Source: Lunularia cruciata (Eukaryota > Streptophyta > Marchantiopsida > Lunulariales > Lunulariaceae). Taken from it: a DNA stretch of 64,000 nt. The position numbers and the translations under genes are program-made. Below, piece by piece: positions 34,408 through 47,600 of this stretch. Every line of letters starts with the position of its first letter. The stretch's first letter is position 1. The notes under the pieces are model-generated. The model was not told where the DNA came from, did no database searches, and worked only from the letters and a program-made list of their open reading frames with translations. The stretch is taken from contig OX419762.1 in the NCBI GenBank assembly GCA_948567375.1, positions 59,315,034 through 59,379,033 of the forward strand. The letters run 5' to 3'.

Positions 34408-36461
34408 TATGTTCAAAGATTTCTTCCTTAGAATGTTACTCGATCATGTGGTACTCATATTCTTCCCTTGCACTACATTTGCAATCACTTATGTTATATT
34501 TGTCAAGAATGTGTGCAATGACAAGGGTGTAAGCTCTTGGTAGTGATAAAATATTTAACCTTCTTGTAATTTTTTGTACTAGGAAACTATACTAAGTAAT
34601 CTCCAATAAGTACTACAATATTAGCTAGTATAAACATCTATGTATTGGTGTGTTCATTTGGAATCTTTACCCCTACTTCTTCCTTGTTGAACATATTATT
34701 ACAGAAAAAAATTGGTTTTGTTTGATAAAATTTATTTTAATATTTTTAGCTAAAATTAAAGCTATTTGGTAAACTTAGTTTCATTTGTACAATTTAAATT
34801 GATATTGAAAATGAAGATTATATATTCTTGCTTGCATTAATGAGAAATATCCTTGAGGATAAACTCAAGGTGCAACGATTGAACCTATCCTTAAAGATAT
34901 GAATCCTTCAACCATAAAGAAGGTAGTAGACTATATTATCTACTTGGTACAAGTAACATAATAGCAAAACAGCAAGTATCTTAATAATATCACTAGATAA
35001 TCAACTAAGTTGCTAAGCAAAATCTCGAACCGATTATTGCAACCCCAGTTAACTAAATGAACGCTACCGAATTTAGGCTTCACTTATTATCACTTTATTA
35101 GAATTTAACTGAGATAAACAAAATCTTTAGCTTGCTCACATAGTTCGTTGACCTACTCGTCAACGACAAAGACATTCTAATGTTACGGAAAAAGGACTTA
35201 ATTTAAAAATGAATTAAAACTTAACCCTTATCGAGGATTGTCCATCTGCGCAACGATTGCACTAACAATCTTAAGATGTAAATAGAAAGTCCTTAATGCT
35301 TCTATAAGAATGTTCGAGAGTTCCCGTTAAATTAATCACCCTTTAACGAAGGTAGCTAAGCGGACCACATAAAGCGAATTGGGTTTCGTCTTAATATTCT
35401 GTTTTCGTCATGGAAAGACCACATATGATGAAGCCAATGATCAAGTTGATTCGCATCCAACATAAAAAACTGTAATTCAAACCAATAAAGAACTGGGGAG
35501 TGATGCTTGAGGGGATACTAATTCGTATCCATTTCTTCAAACGGAAGATTTTCCTACCCACATTCTTTTAATTATATATATTTTATATTCATCAATAATT
35601 ATTTTATGTGAAGGTTACATTACAATCCTATTTTGTCAGAAGTGCGACAGAAATTTGAGATCCTAAAAAAATTGGAAATTTTTTGACAATTCATATTATA
35701 AAAAGATCCAACGAGTGGAAGTACTTTCAAGGTGTTTGGCACACTTTCGCATCTTTTAAAGTGAGAAGAAAAGGACGAGATCATGATTGACCGTATTTGC
35801 ATTCGAACTTAGAAATACATTTCGCTTATCAGATCTTCCCATAAACCCTTTCACACTTTCAAAGTAATACCCACCACTTGTCGCAATTATCAACCATTCA
35901 CTGCCATCACCACGAAAGAAGAATGCTGAACTGAAATTCATACTACTTCCGTTCGTAGATTATTGGATGAGTGGATCTTCTTCCAACTGTCACATCTTGC
36001 AATCCATGCCCTCACAGATTCTGTGGAAGAGGTTCGTACTCGTCTGCAACACGAATCAATACTCTCCGTATTGATCGTTGCATTAGAATACAAAAGATGT
36101 GGGAGATAGCCAAATTTCTCCAGTCTATGTTTCCACAAAATATAGATCTCGCCTTAACATTTTCACCAGTAACCGCGATACTCAGAATAGAAAGATCGCA
36201 GGTTACTCCGCACCATGACATTTCTGGTCTTTTCTACATTAGAGAAAACTGAATAATCCAAATTTGAGACCAAAAAATTGTACGAACACTGTTCTGCTTT
36301 CTAGACAAGGTGAGAAAAGTCCATTGGGCAACGAGTGCTACCATCTTAAATTAATTCCTGTACAAGTCACGGAGTGGCCTCCTGTACAATCACAAAACGT
36401 AACCATCGGATGCCGATGTCTGAATTTTCTTGAAGGGTTATAAAGACAAACCATGCAGCTA
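34408..36461. other. AT-rich intergenic DNA and 3' region of the phosphatase gene
   Basis: No conserved coding segment is seen. Composition becomes less AT-rich from about 35.6 kb. The final few hundred bases before 36461 are the likely 3' UTR of the minus-strand phosphatase gene. Short frames at 35620-36252 on both strands show no known domain. Confidence 0.5.
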
Positions 36462-38918
36462 TTAGTCGGGTTTCTGATTCGGTTCACGGCGTCTTCGTGC
36501 TCTCAATGTTTTGATGGTGAAGTAACCGAAAACACATGGTGATAGCGATAATACTGCAAATACAATTGAGCAGTTAGAGGAAGCGGTGTCTACCTTCGAG
36601 TATGTTAATAAACTCATTTAAACTCATTAATTGCCTGTGAGAGAGTGGCCTGTTACTAATAGAATATCTTTCATCACTAACGAGACGTAACATGGAACTA
36701 TGCAGAGTCTGTAACACTCGAAATCCACAATAGAAATAGAGTCTTACCGAAAAGAGTCCCAAAGAAGGAATATGCTAGCTTGTACTTTCTAGTCCATGGC
36801 AAATCTGCCTCTAGAGTACAGTGTCGTCTTACTTCACTGCGCTGTAAAGATTGAGTCTGTAGGCCCCCAGGCTGTAGCATTGTCAAAGGGACTTGTGCAC
36901 CAGAAACTGGTCTACCCAATATATCTCTTACTTGCATGGTTACTTGAACCGGATCAGCATTCCAGTCAATCTCGATAGTCCCGAAATTCCGTTTTCCTGC
37001 AAATGAGTTCTGCATATGAGCGTCACTGTCCATTGATTTCACACTTGAACCCAACTCGATACTCCAGGTACAAGCGGGACGACCTTGGCCAATCAAGGGT
37101 GTTCCACTACAACAAAGAATGTCGCTGTGAACACCCTAGGAAGAGAAAGATGATACGAAGTAAAACAGTCTTACGTCATACCATAGACACAGGATTTGTA
37201 TCTGCAAAGTGAACCGTAAACGCGCATTGTATTGGGCACAAACCATGCAGCAAATCTTATGAGAAATGCCACTATCGGATGATTTAGTTCTTCCACCGCT
37301 TGTGTAATTCCACTGGATGTTAAGTCGTATAAAGGATATCCCATTGGCCCACAGTCAAAACGCGTTATTTCACAAAAATGAACATCTCCGCTGATAAATA
37401 CCGCTCCACTAACCTGCAAATACAAAGCATAGAATTATGTATTTACAACAGTTCGTAATAACACAGGTGATTAAGCTTCCAGCGAGAATTGACGTTAGAA
37501 CCCTGAGTCAGATGCATCTTATACACCGAAACAGCGAAGTGAAAGCTGATTTTAGAAGCAGGATAGCTCAACTTTGGGAAATGTGAATCAATTCATTCTC
37601 TAAAGTGCTCAACGAGATACTCTGATTCCAGCTTCCACCATCATATTTAACAAAAGAGAATGACAAGATTAAAAGAACGTAGTGTAGTGCGTACATTGTA
37701 ATCAGAAATCAGCTTAAACAAACGCTCTTGCTCTGCAGGGAAGTTCGACCAGGACTCAACGTGAAAAAATGGTTGAACCACTGCAGACATGTTCGATACA
37801 ACCTGCATCAGTACGTGAGCAAGATTTAGTGGTGTTATCCAGTAATGTAACAAATCTATGCAAAACACTGAAGAAAAAGGGGCAATTCTACATGATGGGG
37901 AAATGCAGGCAGATTTTATTCCAAATCACAAAAGCCGGAGACTTAGAAGCTGATGTTCTAGCGAGAGCTTGGCACAGCGAGGAACTCCACCACTTTAACC
38001 TGTTCCTACAACCTTCGGATAGAAGGAGAGAAGTTTATCTAGAACTTTAACAAAGTTAGATTAAAAAGATAATCAATGCACCTGTATGGATGATGCAATA
38101 ATATTTATTTGAGAATCGTTTACTTTGAATTGATCCTCCAGCCATGCCCATTGCGTTTCTCCAAGCATCGCACCATTACTGAAGAGAGCATCTCTATGGT
38201 ACCTGGTATCCAAAAGAATTACCTATTGAACATCTGCATCAGAATTTTCTCTAGCGAATGTGAAAGACCAGTCATAGTGCGAATGTGATCACAATAAAAT
38301 AATTACCCATCTGAATAGAAGTAGGACGACAATCACTATTTCTCAGTTAGAAATAGTGAGTGTACGGTTCACTTTGAGTTTGCAACTTGACTAAAAGAAA
38401 GAGCATCGACCAAAACCCGAAACAAATTTTAAGCACATTATCACATCAAGTAATCTCTACGAAATCAACATTTAAGAGTTGAGCGTTGAAAGCAACGTTT
38501 CTTACTTCCCTAGTCACCAAGATTTACCTTGATTCGCTTCCCAATCGGCCCATATGTGTAGCTTGCGTACACACCCTTCTGTTTCCGTCTGCAATATTCC
38601 AGATGAGAACTTCTGCATAGTCAATAAGGGATTGTCTACGCTTCGAAACTAGATAGACAGATCACATAGTATTGTTTAGTTCTCTGGAAAAGGTATCAGA
38701 TCGCATAGACTTGGAAGCCAAGAACTTATGTAGAAATTAGTCAAGTATCAGATCCAAAAAGAGAATCAGAGAGTATCAGGGAGTCAAGTATCAGAGAATT
38801 CTCGATCGACAATTCAGCTAGTACAAAGCTCCACCTCACCTAGGGCTGTTCTTAGGTTCATCAAAGAAGTCCAGCATAAGTTGCTGACTGATATCTTTGT
38901 TAGCCAACTCCTTTCCAG

Positions 38919-38949
<31 letters not shown>

Positions 38950-40120
38950 TGTTCCAATGATCTGGAAGGGCCAAATACGGCGAGAGAGCGTAGATATATG
39001 TAAGTAAGAATGGCTGAAAACTACGATGCTCTAAAATTGAAAACAGTGCTGTAAACAGCAACACAATAAGACACCAGTCGTCTGAGGGACTTGTAAGAAT
39101 TTTGAATATTCTGTGGAATGTGAAGATTCTTTGACATTCCCATGAGCTCTCACTGGATATATTTCCCTGGCATTGTCATCCGATTATTTTGACGACTAGT
39201 CTAGCTTTTCTTCTTTACTATAAAGAATCTTAATCACTTCACCAGGGGGCAGATAAAGAGATAATCACTTCGAGACAGCGCAAGATACACAAGTCACGTC
39301 TACATCTTTCTGGATCCAACCAAAGGTTGAGTTTGGTAATTCAAAAGGTCTGTATTGCCATCATTGAGAAAGTGACAAACAAGAAATAAAAATGCAGAAG
39401 TCAGCACAGAGTTCTTACTTGCGCTGTCTTTCGTAAAGCTGAATAACCCGATACGTTTTTGGCGATCTTGTATTTTACCTCCATCTCCTCTGCAGAGACT
39501 TGCCAAAAACGAGGAGTGTTCTTGAAAGGACCAGACGTTCGGTTTCTCCCAATAAATGTAACGGGTAGCTTGCCATCCGCATATATGTTGTCTCCAAGCC
39601 ATATAAACAAAGAGGGATCGAACTCCGAGATTGCACTCCAAATAGGCTGCATAGCGATAGAGAGGGGGTGTTTGGATCGTGAATGGTTCGGGTAAACTTT
39701 CTGCAAAGATATCGAGCACCAGATGATATCGAGCACCAGATGCTCTGCCTTTCTCGGGCACTTACATTTGCATTGAGGAAGTTCATCATTACCATTGACG
39801 CTACCTCAGGCCAGAAAGTTCAACATTACAAGATAGTGGAGTAGTCTACTACCACCCAATTGATTATGCCAAGCAGTTACTGAACCAAACTAATAACAGA
39901 ATAGGTCGTATAGTTTAGCCACCTGAGGAGCACTTTGGTTGGCGCAAGAGCCAAATGCAATTCGAGACACAACTTGATCGTTTTGCTTCTGTCCATAACC
40001 AGCGAACCTTTGTCTAAAGTTTGTACAAAGAACTGTTGAGAAATTACAGTGACAAATTATATACATAGCCAGTAACAGTCGACACGCGGCCATTCGTTTG
40101 ATACCGCGCTGCATCAGCAT
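36462..40120 (-). CDS. PhoD-like metallophosphatase, membrane-anchored
   Basis: Nine exons on the minus strand: 40120-39923, 39646-39419, 38961-38840, 38588-38528, 38222-38082, 37802-37695, 37413-37182, 36996-36748, 36553-36462. All introns are GT-AG, phases agree, and the total is 476 residues. Residues 1-33 form a signal peptide (second in-frame Met at 10). PhoD motifs: FGSCANQ (about 56-62), GDNIY (84-88), WDDHDYG (147-153), DTRYHR (208-213) and GDVHF (295-299), which carry the metal ligands and catalytic residues of the family. A hydrophobic segment at about 437-460 followed by RARRRR suggests a C-terminal membrane anchor with a basic cytosolic end. Family role: hydrolysis of phosphomonoesters or phosphodiesters in the secretory or extracellular space; the substrate is unknown. 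It resembles the plant PhoD/calcineurin-like phosphoesterase group. Confidence 0.9.
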
Positions 40121-41690
40121 TATGTTCTCGAACTCTCTCCAGCTGTTAGGCTTATTCAGTTACTACTGGCTGCAAGAGATTTCAACTCGTAAGTGCATTT
40201 TCATTTGCATATTGAATCACAGAAATTCGGCCATCGGAAGACCTGACAGGTTGATTAGCAGAAAACACATTCCACGTAGAAACCCGGCATTTGCATCAAA
40301 TTCCTATCAGGTTGCAACAACTTAAGAACAATCTGAGATAAAACACCCGACTCAAAGTTGAGCATGTCATCTCACTAGTATCTGAATCTACAATATTTTC
40401 CGGATGATACAGTTCGTACTCACGTAGACTAAACTATTTGATAGATATTCTTATCGTGCGGAAGATCTTCCAAAAGTGCTGTCTTCTCGCTCGCCACCGC
40501 TCGCGCTCGATGTAAGAAGAGTATGCTACCAGAATAGTCAAACAGAACGCCACTCCATCCAGGTGCAACCCGTCGACACTTCAACAAAATATAGTTCCCC
40601 TCCATCATTCAATTTCTGCGCCTGTGGACAGGACCATCATGTTCACAACAGAGACAATCCTAAGACAATTGACATCTAATGAGATATGAAATAGGAAAGC
40701 CTACATCTCGTGATGAAGGCCGTAATCGGACTACAGAAACAGCTATAAAGCAAGAGCAAATCGTGCGGACAAAATTCAACGGTATGCTTAAGTCAAGGAG
40801 CTCCCTACACGCAATTGGAATAGAATATCCCGAAACAAACCCCGGCATCCCCTCTCAGTCAGGCTTCACCGACAGGTGGAGACAGTCAGCACATCCGAAT
40901 TTTCATACAAACTGTCAATTCCAATAAATTTAGAGGCTGACCACAAAATTCTAAGCGATAGCCAACTCTTCAAAGGCATACAACTGTTCTTCATACCTGC
41001 GTGCGTCTCCAGCTCTGGTCCATACTCGAGTCAACAAATTCACAATCACCTCAAATCTTACGATAAATATTCAATTGCCCTGCTGCTCCTTTCGCGAGTC
41101 CCACCCCTCGTCAATTCGCGATACCTCCTCCTCGTCAATTCGCGGAAATTTCACCACACTTAAGAAGCACCTCGACTCTATGTCTGCCTGTATGCAACGG
41201 CCATTCGGACATCTGGCACCAGGAATTGTTAAGCTTTGCTCGGAGAAATTTTCGATGATCTCATTCCGCTGCACCTTTCGAGCAAAGCAACAAACCAGAG
41301 GACCCGGACACCTTGACACACGTCGAAACTGCTGCCCTTCGGCAAACCTCGAGCTCCGACACGTGGAGCCTCCGTTTCTGCTTCGTGGATGCCTCGTCAC
41401 CCTGGCTAGGCTGTTCTTCGGCTCCTCTTCCGTAGTGGTTTTCATCTCCTCCTCAAAGAGAAGGGGACGGAGGAGGTTATCCTACGGTAGAAGTATCTCT
41501 GCATCCTTTCGAGGACCGATCTTCACTTTCTCCATTGGTACGATGAGTGTAAAAGGAGGTTGGCAATGTGCCGTTCGAAGAGGTCATGCTAGTCAAACAA
41601 GCAACATCAATAATAGAGAGGTCGATATTTCCGGAGGTGGTCTATAACTTCATACTTATCTCAGTACGTTACATTCTATCGAAGGTTCCA
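40121..41690 (-). promoter_or_regulatory. Upstream region of the phosphatase gene
   Basis: The stretch before the phosphatase ATG at 40120 has no recognisable protein. Frames exist on both strands at 41071-41647 but show no domain, and they overlap each other in GC-richer DNA. It probably contains promoter and 5' UTR sequence of the minus-strand gene; no clear TATA or splice evidence could fix the transcript start. Confidence 0.35.
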
Positions 41691-44600
41691 AACTTATAAT
41701 GATTGACTTCTTGATGAGTAATGTTCTCGTATTATTACCCGGAATCAAACGCAAATATATCGCCATAGAGCTCCAGAGTTACATTTTTCTATATTGTGTG
41801 CATTTTAGACACATCCCAACAAAACAATCTTCTGTCATTCTTCCCGTTGATGAGAAGAAATTCATTTCTAGTCTTATGGTATTGGATGCGCTTTCTATCT
41901 ACTGACTAGATATCACTACATACATTAACAAGCACTGCATATTTACCATGCATTATTATTCAACCCTAATCTACAAAAAACTATAATTGAAACTGCAGAT
42001 TATCTATTATAAATCTTTAGTTTAAAAACAAAATCATTGTAAAATATGTAAATACTTTATTATAGAGCTTCGGACCATATATGGTGTTTGTGCTAGTCGT
42101 ATCACCATTCCAGTCATCCTTGAATTCTCCATATTCCAGCCTTTCAACCTGGTGTTTGTTCATTTGCAACAATATACCAACCTCTGTTATTGTGTTTTTT
42201 TACACACAAATTTCCTGGAATTTGTGCAAGTGAAATCAAATAATTATATGGCAACTTTGGTTGCCTGTCTTTTCTTCCAATAGTCTGCCTAGCGTGTATA
42301 AATCATGTAAAATCATCTTTTCTGAACATTTGAGGGCTTGTGTTTTCCTTTTGATACATTCTCTATGGTTAATACAACATGGTTCTGTCAAAGTAAAGGT
42401 TAATCTGTGTCAATCTAGCGTTTCTAGATTTTCCCAACCTTTCGGATCAATATAGACTAATAAGGTATCAATATAGTATTTCTACATTCGTCACACCTCA
42501 AATGCTATAAGTCTATTTCCAGTGCTACTCCTTCAAAAAGCCATCCTTTGCAATGATTGTTGTTATGAATAGCTAAACCCACACAGTGAAGTGTGACTGT
42601 GAAGTATGAGTGAGCATCTCTTGCAAATGTTTTAACCAATTTGACTTATATGCACTACTCTAGCTTTTGGGATCGCTAAATAACCACCCATTCATTTATT
42701 GATATTCCAACGATATTTTATATTGGTTGTTTTACAAGTCACGTAAGTCATATATATTATATAACTTTGCTTGCACTTTCTTTAAGTTCTAATTTTGATT
42801 TGGCTTTTCAATATTTGTTGATTTTAAAGGAAGCACTATTTTGAAGGTTTTTATCTAGAGTACTCATTTATCTAATATCGCTCAAAAAGGTAATTCTAAC
42901 TACATTACAAAATTGATAATATTTGTCTTTGATTCTATGTAAAAGCACTAGCTCATATATACATAAAGTTGCATTCTTTATACAAAAGTAAGACTCTGAG
43001 TATAAGTTATTATATTTATTACTCTTAGAGAATAAAATATAGATGTATGCATTGTACATTTGTTTCTGTAATCCATGCTGGTGTGCAATCCAAATATCAA
43101 TAGTCATTTAATATTTATTGAGAATGAGCTTTGCTAATATTAAATAAAATACATTGTTCTTGAAATCCTTTCATTCGATGCTTTTTACTTTAGGCATTTT
43201 CTTTCCAATATATTTAATACATTTCTTGTTATCTTCAACACCTATCTCTACAATTGCTTAGATTACTTTTCAATTTAGTTAAGATTGTTCTTCTTTAGAT
43301 TTTGTACTGATAATTATACCTAAATTGAATAAGTTGAGATAGACTCACTCCACTACTCATCGATAAAATTATTTGAAATACTCTTTAGGTCAGTATACAA
43401 CATTGTTCATAAAAAAATGTAACTCTTTTTTGAGATAACTTTCTTGACAAACCTCCATCAAAGTGTCTCTAATTGTAATAGTTTTCTAAGTACATAGAAC
43501 TTTAGTTCAAAATTTATTCTGAAAGCTTCTTTTTACCTCAATAATTTGAATCCTTGCTAGATGTCACATTTGAATGAATTAATATTACTTCACATCCTTT
43601 GAGTTGAACTCCAAATTTAAGTTCAACTCCAAATCCAGATCTAACATCCTTACTTCAAGCTTCAAACCTACAACCTCTACATATGGAACTGTATTAGATA
43701 AAAAGCATGAAAATTGGTTACTATTAACAAGTTTAGTATATTACTTAACTTAAAAGAGTAAATTTTAATCAAATATTTAAATGAAATTTCCCAAAGTGAA
43801 ATTTAGGTAAATATTTGATGTTCACGTGAATATATAATGTAGCATCTATGCTTATTTGGCAAAAAGAGTGCCATTTGAGTTTTTTTGACCTTGCATTGAT
43901 TTCACTTTTTAAAAACTGTGGATCTTTGACTTTATGAATAAAATAAGTTATGTGTATTTTTATCTAAGCTAACTTCGTTGCATCTGTATGTGCAATTTGC
44001 ATGACAAATGATATTTCCTTCATATGGTAATTCTTTTATATATTTAGAACTAACTCTTTGCAAACTTATCAATCAAAGTACCAAATTTTCTTTGTTTTTT
44101 ATTTTGGTTTAGATGAAGGTGATTTGATAATTTATGTGTAATTGCTAATATGTTCAACTCACATGATGCATCCTATGTGTATATTTTTCATTAATCTTGA
44201 CAAATTTATCATATTTTGAATGTATTTTTATGATAATGTATGCCAGTTTGATCTTCACTATTTCTGAAACTCAATTTAATCAATTCATAATGATAACCTC
44301 AAATCTTCTAAATGGACTATCTTGGATAAGTTAGTATATCATTTTTGATTGTTGCACTTTTTGATAATTCTGTGAGAACAATACCTCTACTCCTTATGAA
44401 TATTTCTTTTAAAAATGTTGGCCATACTTCCGTCTAAACTATAGAGTATACTATATGACACGGAATATTTTACTTAGATGTCCACCTTCTACTAAGTTGT
44501 TTTATGTTCATATTTGGCTTCTTGAAGGAGTCTTATGAAAATTCTGTCATTGGATAGCTTATGTAACAAAGTATGAAACTCGTACCACTCTTCTTAAAAT

Positions 44601-47600
44601 AAAACTGATACATTCCTTTAAATACAATAGCCATAGTTCTTGTTGTCCTAGACTTAAAAATAGCCATAAATCAACTTCTAATTAATTCAAGTAAATCTTA
44701 GAATATGACTTCCACCATGACAAATGATACAACAATAATAACCTTTGCTAACCCTTGATACTCATATATAAGCTCAATGTTTATAATTTGTATATTTTGT
44801 ATTTTTCATTTCAATCATTTAAAAACTTAATAAAATTTCTCATTCAATCAAATGTCCTATTTCTAAAAGATTAAACATAATAATATTATATAGATTTGTT
44901 AATAATAATTTGTACCACTATTTTGAATTTTCATTTGTACACTATTTATAAAATTATATTTTGCATGACATTCTCCTATAAACTAGATTTTGTCTTACTT
45001 GAAAATCAATATACTATAGTTTTTAAATAGTCAAAGTTCACATCGAAGTCACAAGAAGTAACAAAACATCATGTTAATGTATAAAAACACAAACTACCTA
45101 AAAATTCACCAATACTTTTGACACATGTTTGGGTTTCAATAATATGTACTGATAATCACATAAACTACCTAAAAGTACACCAATAAGTTTGACACATCTT
45201 GGGGTTTCAATATTTTGTACTGATTATAATATCCCATTCATAAATTTTATAAATTTATTTTAAAATTTCATATAGTTTTCATAACTAATTATGTTAAAAT
45301 GACTCATGTAGAATATTGGGGCTTAGCCCCATTTTACCTGTTTCATCCCTCCCTTAACGGCTTGATGGTGTCTTCCCATCCTTTATTATTTCTACACAGT
45401 CAGCCTTCTTTCATGAATTATGTCAAACTGAAGTTCATTATATTGGAATAGAAGATATTCATGAATAACAACTCAAAATACTTACTTATTATACTAGGCA
45501 ATATTATCTTTAATGAGAAATAATTCCATATTTTATCAAAAATATTATAAGAATACTCTTTTTTTGTTTACTTATTTATTTATTCAATTTTTTGCAACAT
45601 CATCTTAAATTGTATTCATTGTTCTTTAGGTTCTAATCTTTTTGCTTATCATGAGAACTGTGTCAAAATCCTTCCATCTTCCCACAATCATATCATACCA
45701 TACATGTATCAATTTCTCCATATGAAACCTACTATAAAAAAATTACTAGGAATTATTTATATTTTACCCAAAAGAGAATATATATATATATATATTTATA
45801 TTTCTTGAAACCATTAAAGTCCTTAATTTCCATAAGTAATTAGATATGCATATGGGATTTAAATAAACCATCAACGAAGTCATTATACATTAAATATGAG
45901 ATGAATGTTAGTCTTTAGGTATATATTCAGATTTTGTAATCTATCAACTGATTAGTAATTGTTCTTTATATTAATGACAAATTATACTAAAATCACTTGA
46001 AATTCAATACATCTAGTCTCCTCTATGTTATGTATAATGGGCACTATGCCTGGCTTCATTTTATTACATAATATATATTTTATTTGTATTTGAAATTTGA
46101 TTTAAGCTTAAAAACAATTATACTATATAATTAATATAGACTCTATTTTAGGAAGATAATAGTTGTATTCTTCATCCATCATTTTGTAAACTGCAGTGTG
46201 AATATTTATCTTTCCCATTGTAGTTGACATGAAATAATATAATTATAATTGGAATTTGCATGGAAGTACCTTAATGAGAAAGATACAAAAGCTTTATAGA
46301 TCTAGCCATAATATTTATTTTGAGATTCTTTGGATTGATAAAATATTTTTACAACTTAAATAATAAATCAAACAAGATTAAAACTTATATATTTATCATT
46401 CTTGGTTCTTGTTGTATAATAATGTGAGTTACACCTCAATTCACCGTCTAATGATTCTATCTCTTGTAATATCATATATTTTTGAGGAAATATTCAGAAC
46501 ACAAAGCAAAGGATACAATAAGCACTTCATGAATATAATTTTTAGAAATTACTTTCAATTACCAAATAATAAATTTTCTCTTGATTATAATAGAAATACT
46601 AAGATTAAAAACTAAACTTTCAATTTACTTGAAAACAAAAATTTCTAAGATCATTCGTCTTAATGAGTATATATTGGATATCCATAATTTAAAATAATAC
46701 TTATAGGATTTAATTTAGAATAAACTAAAACCAAAAGTAAATTTATTAATTAAAATTACATTAATTAAATCATATGCTTAGTTTAGATAGATCCTAGATT
46801 ATTTAGAGATGCATACTTGCTATATGTTGTTGAGATTAAATAGGATAATCATAATCAGTTTCTATATCTTGTGCTTTATTGATGTACCATAAGATAAGAT
46901 GTTTGATATGAGAATCTCTATATGAGTTTTAAGCATACAAAGTAAATACATAACTTTTATTCATGTATCTATTCTACCTTCATGTATCTTATAACAAAAA
47001 CTAACACATGGTCAAAAACCTACTATAACTCTCAATAGAAACAATCAAGTAATGTAAAGCCATCTGTCTCATATAATCATTTGACCCCAAGTATCTGACT
47101 TAGAACTTTTATTTGCAACATGATCTATTGCAAAGTAACTTGGTAAGACATTGCTTAGTATTGTCTATTTGTTAAGTAAGCAACTTATTTAATTTAAGAG
47201 TAAACCTTAACAAATCACTATCATTGTTTTATAAATTTCCTTGATCAATCTATTTTCATCATTTAAATCATCAGTCTCAAAATTCATTTATTCTTTTATC
47301 TTGATTGTGGGTAAGAGTTGCATACCTTGATAATTCAAGTTAGACTTGAGTTCGTATATGAATATGTTGTTGATTACTTAAAGTTATCATAGTGGAATGA
47401 TTATTATTATTATATTTTTGAGCAAAATCTTGAAATTCAAAACACTTTAGTTAACCAAAAGGAATAGACATGAAATTCATATTAAATAAATATTGCATTC
47501 CTTCTCTCACAAAATTGAACAACTAAATTATCATTTGTCTTATTTTTAAGCATAATTTTGGAGCTGCATAAAATATATCAAAGATAAATGATATGAATAC

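Noticed and set aside
41071-41647. Overlapping ORFs on both strands (190 and 124 codons)
   Set aside because: No recognisable domain, overlapping antisense frames in GC-richer upstream DNA of the phosphatase gene; more likely leader or promoter sequence.
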